Assembly: GCA_021849995.1 (NCBI GenBank) | Contig: JAJZSC010000097.1 | Span: 1-8,912 of the forward strand | DNA: 8,912 nucleotides | Origin: Bacillota bacterium | GTDB taxonomy: Bacteria > Bacillota > Desulfitobacteriia > Desulfitobacteriales > Desulfitobacteriaceae | Direction: 5' to 3' | Translations under genes and position numbers: made by a program | Part shown: positions 5,735 through 8,912 of the stretch, piece by piece | Layout: each line of letters opens with the position of its first letter | How positions within the stretch are numbered: the stretch's first letter is position 1 | The notes under the pieces: model-generated | The model's input: the letters and a program-made list of their open reading frames with translations, nothing else | Database searches by the model: none | What the model was told of the DNA's origin: nothing

Positions 5735-7258
5735 ATGAGTGAACAGTTACTTAAACCGATCCAAGAGGCAACGTACTTAACAGTAACCAACGCCTGGCGT
5801 TATCGTTCGATTTTACGGTATTTTTATGAGCAACATGAGCGGCTGAGGCATTATTTAGTATTGGAAGAAATTTATTTGTATTTAAGGGAAAAACCTCACT
5901 TTCGAGATTATTCGGAGGAGCAACTTCAGCAGGATCTGGACCAACTTGTCAGTTGGAAAAATCTTATTCCTCGACAGGATACTGGAAGGGTTACAAGCAT
6001 CGAGGAGTTTAAAAAACGAAAATTTCGTTACCAGCTCACTCCTTATACCATTGAAATTGAGAGAATGGTTCTCGGTTTAGAGAATCTGGGAGATGGCTTT
6101 GGGGGATCATTGGAACGAACCCTTTTCGACCGTTTGTTAGAAAACCTTATCAAATTGACCTCGTGTAAAGAGCGGCAGGGGCTTTCTCACTATGCCATCT
6201 TTGATAAGACGGATGAGGAAATTCATCTTCTTTGGCAAGACCTATATGAAGATTTTAGACGTTTGACCGAAAATGCAACGGACTATCTGGCCCATTTGTA
6301 TAGTGAAAAAGTGGAAGAACAAATGTTAACCGAAGCGTTTTTGGTCTATAAAGAGGCCCTCACAGAGTACTTGCGTAACTTTATGACTAGTCTTCAGCGA
6401 ACTTCCTTCCGTATTGAGGGGCTACTTCAAGATGTTCTGGAAGGATTTCAAGTAAATTTAGCTGAGCGTTTAACGGATTATGAATTATCCATTCCACGCA
6501 TGGATATGAGACCATCTCGTGAACATTTAGTCGAACGTTTTTTACGGGAGTGGGATAGTCTTAGGACTTGGTTCATTGGTGATGGATCCCGAGATAGTGA
6601 TCTCATCTATTTACAAAATGCAACTAATGAGACCATTCGACGGTTAACTCGGTTTGCTCAACGTCTAGGGGAATCGCACCATAGCATGCGCAACCGAAGA
6701 TTAGATTATCTGCACCTTGCAGGGATGTTCTCGAGATTAGACTCGCTTAAAGAGGCGCATGAACTTTCTTCATGTATTTTTGGTGCTTTTAATACTCGAC
6801 ACCTTTTTGTTGATAGACCTAAACAAACGGAAAGCTTTGAGGTCGAAGTGTGGGATGAGCCCCCGGCCCAAGTCCAGATTCGGCCTAAAGTACGATCATA
6901 TAAGGAAAAAACTCGACCAAATGCTGTCCTCGATCAGAGCGAGCAAAAAAAATTGGCAATGGAGGCATATCTGGAAGAGAAGACGTTAGAAAAGGATTTG
7001 ATAACAAACTTGATAGAGAACCATCAAATTGTTCTTCGGAATTTACCCGAGGTAAGTTCCTTTATTCGAAAGACCCTTTTGAGTTGGATTGGGAAATGCA
7101 TGGCAAATCCAGAGCGAAAGAGTAAGACAGAAACTGGTCAAACGGTCTTTCTTAAAAAAGCTTCGAACCACTCGATAAGGCTCCAGTGTGAGGATGGAAT
7201 TCTCGAAATGCCTGACTTTATCCTAACCTTTGAAGAACGAGCGGAGGCAGCCCGATGA
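5735..7258 (+). CDS. jetA: Wadjet JetA, DUF2397 / TIGR02677 family kleisin-like subunit
   Basis: A 507-residue protein matching the TIGR02677 family, the first gene of the four-gene Wadjet cassette TIGR02677-02678-02680-02679. In Wadjet complexes JetA plays the kleisin (MukF-like) role, bridging the JetC ATPase heads and holding JetB. Visible parts: an N-terminal winged-helix region (about 22-112, WRYRSILRYFYEQHERLRHY, then the wing before FRYQLTPYTIEIERM), a long helical middle (about 125-330) likely to form coiled coils, and the family-typical RNRRLDYLHLAGMF followed by a short helix and AFNTRHLF. The C-terminal region contains a charged helical linker. There is no signal peptide or membrane segment. 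The family is normally about 490-520 residues, so it looks complete. It leads the operon and overlaps jetB by four bases. The assignment is from remembered family features; no search was run. Confidence 0.92.
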   Translation: MSEQLLKPIQEATYLTVTNAWRYRSILRYFYEQHERLRHYLVLEEIYLYLREKPHFRDYSEEQLQQDLDQLVSWKNLIPRQDTGRVTSIEEFKKRKFRYQLTPYTIEIERMVLGLENLGDGFGGSLERTLFDRLLENLIKLTSCKERQGLSHYAIFDKTDEEIHLLWQDLYEDFRRLTENATDYLAHLYSEKVEEQMLTEAFLVYKEALTEYLRNFMTSLQRTSFRIEGLLQDVLEGFQVNLAERLTDYELSIPRMDMRPSREHLVERFLREWDSLRTWFIGDGSRDSDLIYLQNATNETIRRLTRFAQRLGESHHSMRNRRLDYLHLAGMFSRLDSLKEAHELSSCIFGAFNTRHLFVDRPKQTESFEVEVWDEPPAQVQIRPKVRSYKEKTRPNAVLDQSEQKKLAMEAYLEEKTLEKDLITNLIENHQIVLRNLPEVSSFIRKTLLSWIGKCMANPERKSKTETGQTVFLKKASNHSIRLQCEDGILEMPDFILTFEERAEAAR

Positions 7259-8463
7259 CTGAAAGAAAAGGGTTTGATGATCTTGCCCGAGAGGCTCTGA
7301 TTACCTTGCTGGAAAACTTCTGGATTCTGCGTGAGCAAGACCCTGACGCCTACCAAACGATTCGCGACCGTGAAAATATGTTAAAAGATTATCTGCTAGA
7401 TAAATTAGGGTATCACCTTATAGTTCACCGTTATTTTGCCAAACTCGAGAAAATACCCGCTATTCCCGAAGCTTGGATGGGAATCGAAACCTTTCAAAGC
7501 CCAAGGGATTATGCTCTTCTTTGTTGTGCCTTAGCTTATCTCGAGGGAATTACTGGGTATGAGCAATTCCTGCTTTCCGATTTATGTTCAGAAGTACAGG
7601 CTCTTTATCCGGGTGAACTCGGTTTAGATTGGCGAAATTATGAACATCGTAAATCCCTCGTACGGGTTCTCCAGCTCCTGGTGGGTCTAGGAGTACTAAC
7701 GGTCGTGGATGGGGATACCTCCTTATTCAACCAAAGTGAGGGAAACGAGGTGCTTTACGAGGTCTCTGTAGTTGCACGGTACTTTATGCGGTCCTACCCA
7801 AAAGATCTATTTCATTTTCAGACGAAGGAAGAAATCCTCGCCGCAGAAATCTTTGAGGGTGAAGGTGAATCTACCGGTGCTCGCAGACGTAATCGTGTGT
7901 ATCGGCAGCTTCTGCTTTCCCCGAGCATGCACCGTGAAGAATCTGAAGAAGGGGACTTTCTGTATTTAAGAAATTTCCGGACACGAATTGCGGATGATCT
8001 TGAAAAGCACACGGGGCTACAACTTGAGGTCTATCGGAATACCGCGATGCTTTGTGCATCAGAGCCCCGTTCAATTCAAACCCTTTTCCCAGATCAAAAA
8101 GGAATTTCAGATATTATCCTTCAGTTTGCCGCCTTTACTCGTTCTCAACTTGCTGAAGAAAAGTGGACTTGCGATTCTATGGGGTGTGTTAACCTGACCC
8201 TGCTTGAGTTTGAGCAAGCAGTAAAGTTCTGTAAAGAAACCTACAAAGAGGGCTGGAGCAAACAATACCGTGAGGGTCTTATTAAAGAGATCGCAAAGGA
8301 ACTATTGGAACATCTGGTAGACTGGAAGTTTGCTAAAGCAGGAGAGGAGAGGCATATCATCAGGATACTTCCTGCACTTGGACGACTCGCTGGGGACTAT
8401 CCGAAAGATTTTTGGGATAAACAATACTCAAATTCCGAAGGACCAGAGTTATTGGAGGTCTAG
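7255..8463 (+). CDS. jetB: Wadjet JetB, DUF2398 / TIGR02678 family KITE-like subunit
   Basis: A 402-residue protein of the TIGR02678 family. In the Wadjet condensin-like complex it is the KITE (MukE-like) dimer that binds JetA and DNA. The N-terminal helices (LAREALITLLENFWILREQD, then RENMLKDYLLDKLGYHLIVH) match the family start. A winged-helix-type region follows (about 82-170: SPRDYALLCCALAYLEG, LVGLGVLTVVDGD). The later RNRVYRQLLLSPSMHREE and FLYLRNFRTRIADDLEKHTG are also typical of the family. ATG 7255 overlaps the jetA stop as ATGA, and GGAGG (7243-7247) lies 7 bases before it, so the two are translationally coupled. Length is normal for the family and no frameshift is seen. Cytoplasmic. 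Confidence 0.92.
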   Translation: MTERKGFDDLAREALITLLENFWILREQDPDAYQTIRDRENMLKDYLLDKLGYHLIVHRYFAKLEKIPAIPEAWMGIETFQSPRDYALLCCALAYLEGITGYEQFLLSDLCSEVQALYPGELGLDWRNYEHRKSLVRVLQLLVGLGVLTVVDGDTSLFNQSEGNEVLYEVSVVARYFMRSYPKDLFHFQTKEEILAAEIFEGEGESTGARRRNRVYRQLLLSPSMHREESEEGDFLYLRNFRTRIADDLEKHTGLQLEVYRNTAMLCASEPRSIQTLFPDQKGISDIILQFAAFTRSQLAEEKWTCDSMGCVNLTLLEFEQAVKFCKETYKEGWSKQYREGLIKEIAKELLEHLVDWKFAKAGEERHIIRILPALGRLAGDYPKDFWDKQYSNSEGPELLEV

Positions 8464-8482
8464 ACCCATTAGAATTTCCACT

Positions 8483-8490
8483 AAGGGAGG
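8483..8490 (+). promoter_or_regulatory. Ribosome binding site that decides the jetC start
   Basis: AAGGGAGG ends directly at the in-frame ATG 8491, which is too close for initiation. The GTG at 8497 is 6 bases away, the normal spacing. The protein beginning MNRWQLARAGLFNFW at GTG also matches family N-termini better. Confidence 0.7.
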
Positions 8491-8496
8491 ATGAAC

Positions 8497-8912
8497 GTGA
8501 ATCGTTGGCAACTAGCGAGAGCCGGACTATTTAACTTTTGGTACTATGATGAGGAAGAATTTCATTTTTCAGATGGGAAGCTCCTCTTACGTGGAACAAA
8601 CGGCTCAGGAAAATCCGTTACAATGCAAAGCTTAATCCCAGTGCTTCTGGATGGTCGAAAAACTCCAGATCGTCTCGATCCCTTCGGCTCACGTGCTCGT
8701 AGGATGGAGGACTATCTATTAGGCGAAAAGGAAGTCACTGAGCTCAATGAACGGACAGGCTATCTCTATCTTGAGTATCAACGACCAGGCACGAAACAAT
8801 ATCTAACAACGGGAATAGGACTTAAGGCGAAGAGGCAAAGCCCCCTCGATTTTTGGGGATTTGTCATTTGGGATAACCGGCAAATAGGAAATAACCTTCT
8901 TCTATATAAGAC
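8497..8912 (+). CDS. jetC: Wadjet JetC, TIGR02680 SMC-like ATPase, 3' partial
   Basis: The frame is open from GTG 8497 to the window edge (138 codons plus two bases). It encodes the N-terminal head of an SMC/MukB-like ATPase, the loop-extruding motor of Wadjet. RWQLARAGLFNFWYYDEEEF and DGKLLLRGTNGSGKS are hallmark TIGR02680 residues. The Walker A motif is GTNGSGKS at residues 33-40, followed by the family-typical VTMQSLIPVLLDG and LDPFGSRARRMEDYLLGE. Walker B, signature and coiled-coil arms lie outside the window; full proteins are about 1,300-1,400 residues. An in-frame ATG at 8491 would add two residues but sits against the ribosome site. A 33-base gap separates it from jetB, so it is in the same operon. 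JetD (DUF2399/TIGR02679 nuclease with a Toprim-type domain) is expected next. Confidence 0.94.
   Translation, partial: MNRWQLARAGLFNFWYYDEEEFHFSDGKLLLRGTNGSGKSVTMQSLIPVLLDGRKTPDRLDPFGSRARRMEDYLLGEKEVTELNERTGYLYLEYQRPGTKQYLTTGIGLKAKRQSPLDFWGFVIWDNRQIGNNLLLYK

Noticed and set aside
6759..6989. Alternate-frame ORF inside jetA with a hydrophobic start
   Set aside because: It overlaps the conserved jetA frame entirely. The hydrophobic beginning is an out-of-frame reading of the conserved FGAFNTRHLF segment.
7818..8074. Minus-strand ORFs inside jetB, and plus-strand ORFs in other frames at 7772-7969 and 7988-8197
   Set aside because: They are shadows of the conserved jetB reading frame, with no initiation signals of their own.
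1..8912. CRISPR array, tRNA or rRNA gene
   Set aside because: No regularly spaced direct repeats, no tRNA-like cloverleaf with a TTCRANNC arm and no rRNA sequence were seen by eye. The WG-x-N-x2-GQLG repetition at 1-1310 is protein-level RCC1 repetition, not a DNA repeat array.

Overview
The window looks like accessory chromosome from a low-to-moderate GC Gram-positive anaerobe of the Clostridia, most like the Desulfosporosinus/Desulfitobacterium group. The reasons are strong purine-rich ribosome binding sites, GTG and TTG starts, a clostridial-type TrmB, and a secreted-type RCC1-repeat protein that ends in the first residues of a cell-wall-binding repeat. The genus is inference; no rRNA or other marker gene is present. 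All recognised genes read on the plus strand.

Layout. (1) Bases 1-1427 hold the 3' part of an RCC1 beta-propeller/Ig-like surface protein that stops abruptly inside a cell-wall-binding motif. (2) Bases 1492-2196 hold trmB, a tRNA guanine-N7 methyltransferase gene much richer in A+T than its neighbours and carrying a non-family C-terminal tail. (3) Bases 2314-2988 hold a small Rossmann-fold oxidoreductase with an SDR-type Y-x3-K, followed by a clear terminator at 3067-3093. (4) Bases 3118-3917 are a dead IS110-family transposase, lacking its N-terminal half and carrying two +1 frameshifts. A very structured noncoding stretch (3930-4053) follows it and could be the remains of the element's guide (bridge/seek) RNA. 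(5) Bases 4242-5351 hold an unrecognised zinc-ribbon plus TPR protein with a lysine-rich tail, closed by its own terminator. (6) Bases 5352-5734 are an intergenic stretch with a possible tiny gene remnant and a GC-richer hairpin. (7) From 5735 to the window end runs an operon of three tightly packed genes: DUF2397/TIGR02677 (jetA), DUF2398/TIGR02678 (jetB) and the start of the TIGR02680 SMC-like ATPase (jetC).

The operon is the clearest system here: a Wadjet anti-plasmid defence locus of the DUF2397/2398/2399 kind (called type II in the Doron classification, from memory). JetA (kleisin-like), JetB (KITE-like) and JetC (SMC-like ATPase) are expected to form a MukBEF-like loop-extruding complex that senses small circular DNA. 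The nuclease JetD (DUF2399/TIGR02679) would be expected just past the right edge. This is a known system, not a new one.

The surrounding DNA is a patchwork: a truncated surface-protein gene, an AT-rich housekeeping-type gene, a decayed insertion sequence and short gene scraps. That is what one expects of a defence-island or recombination-prone locus. The less explained items are the zinc-ribbon/TPR/lysine-tail protein and the structured RNA-like stretch after the IS110 remnant.
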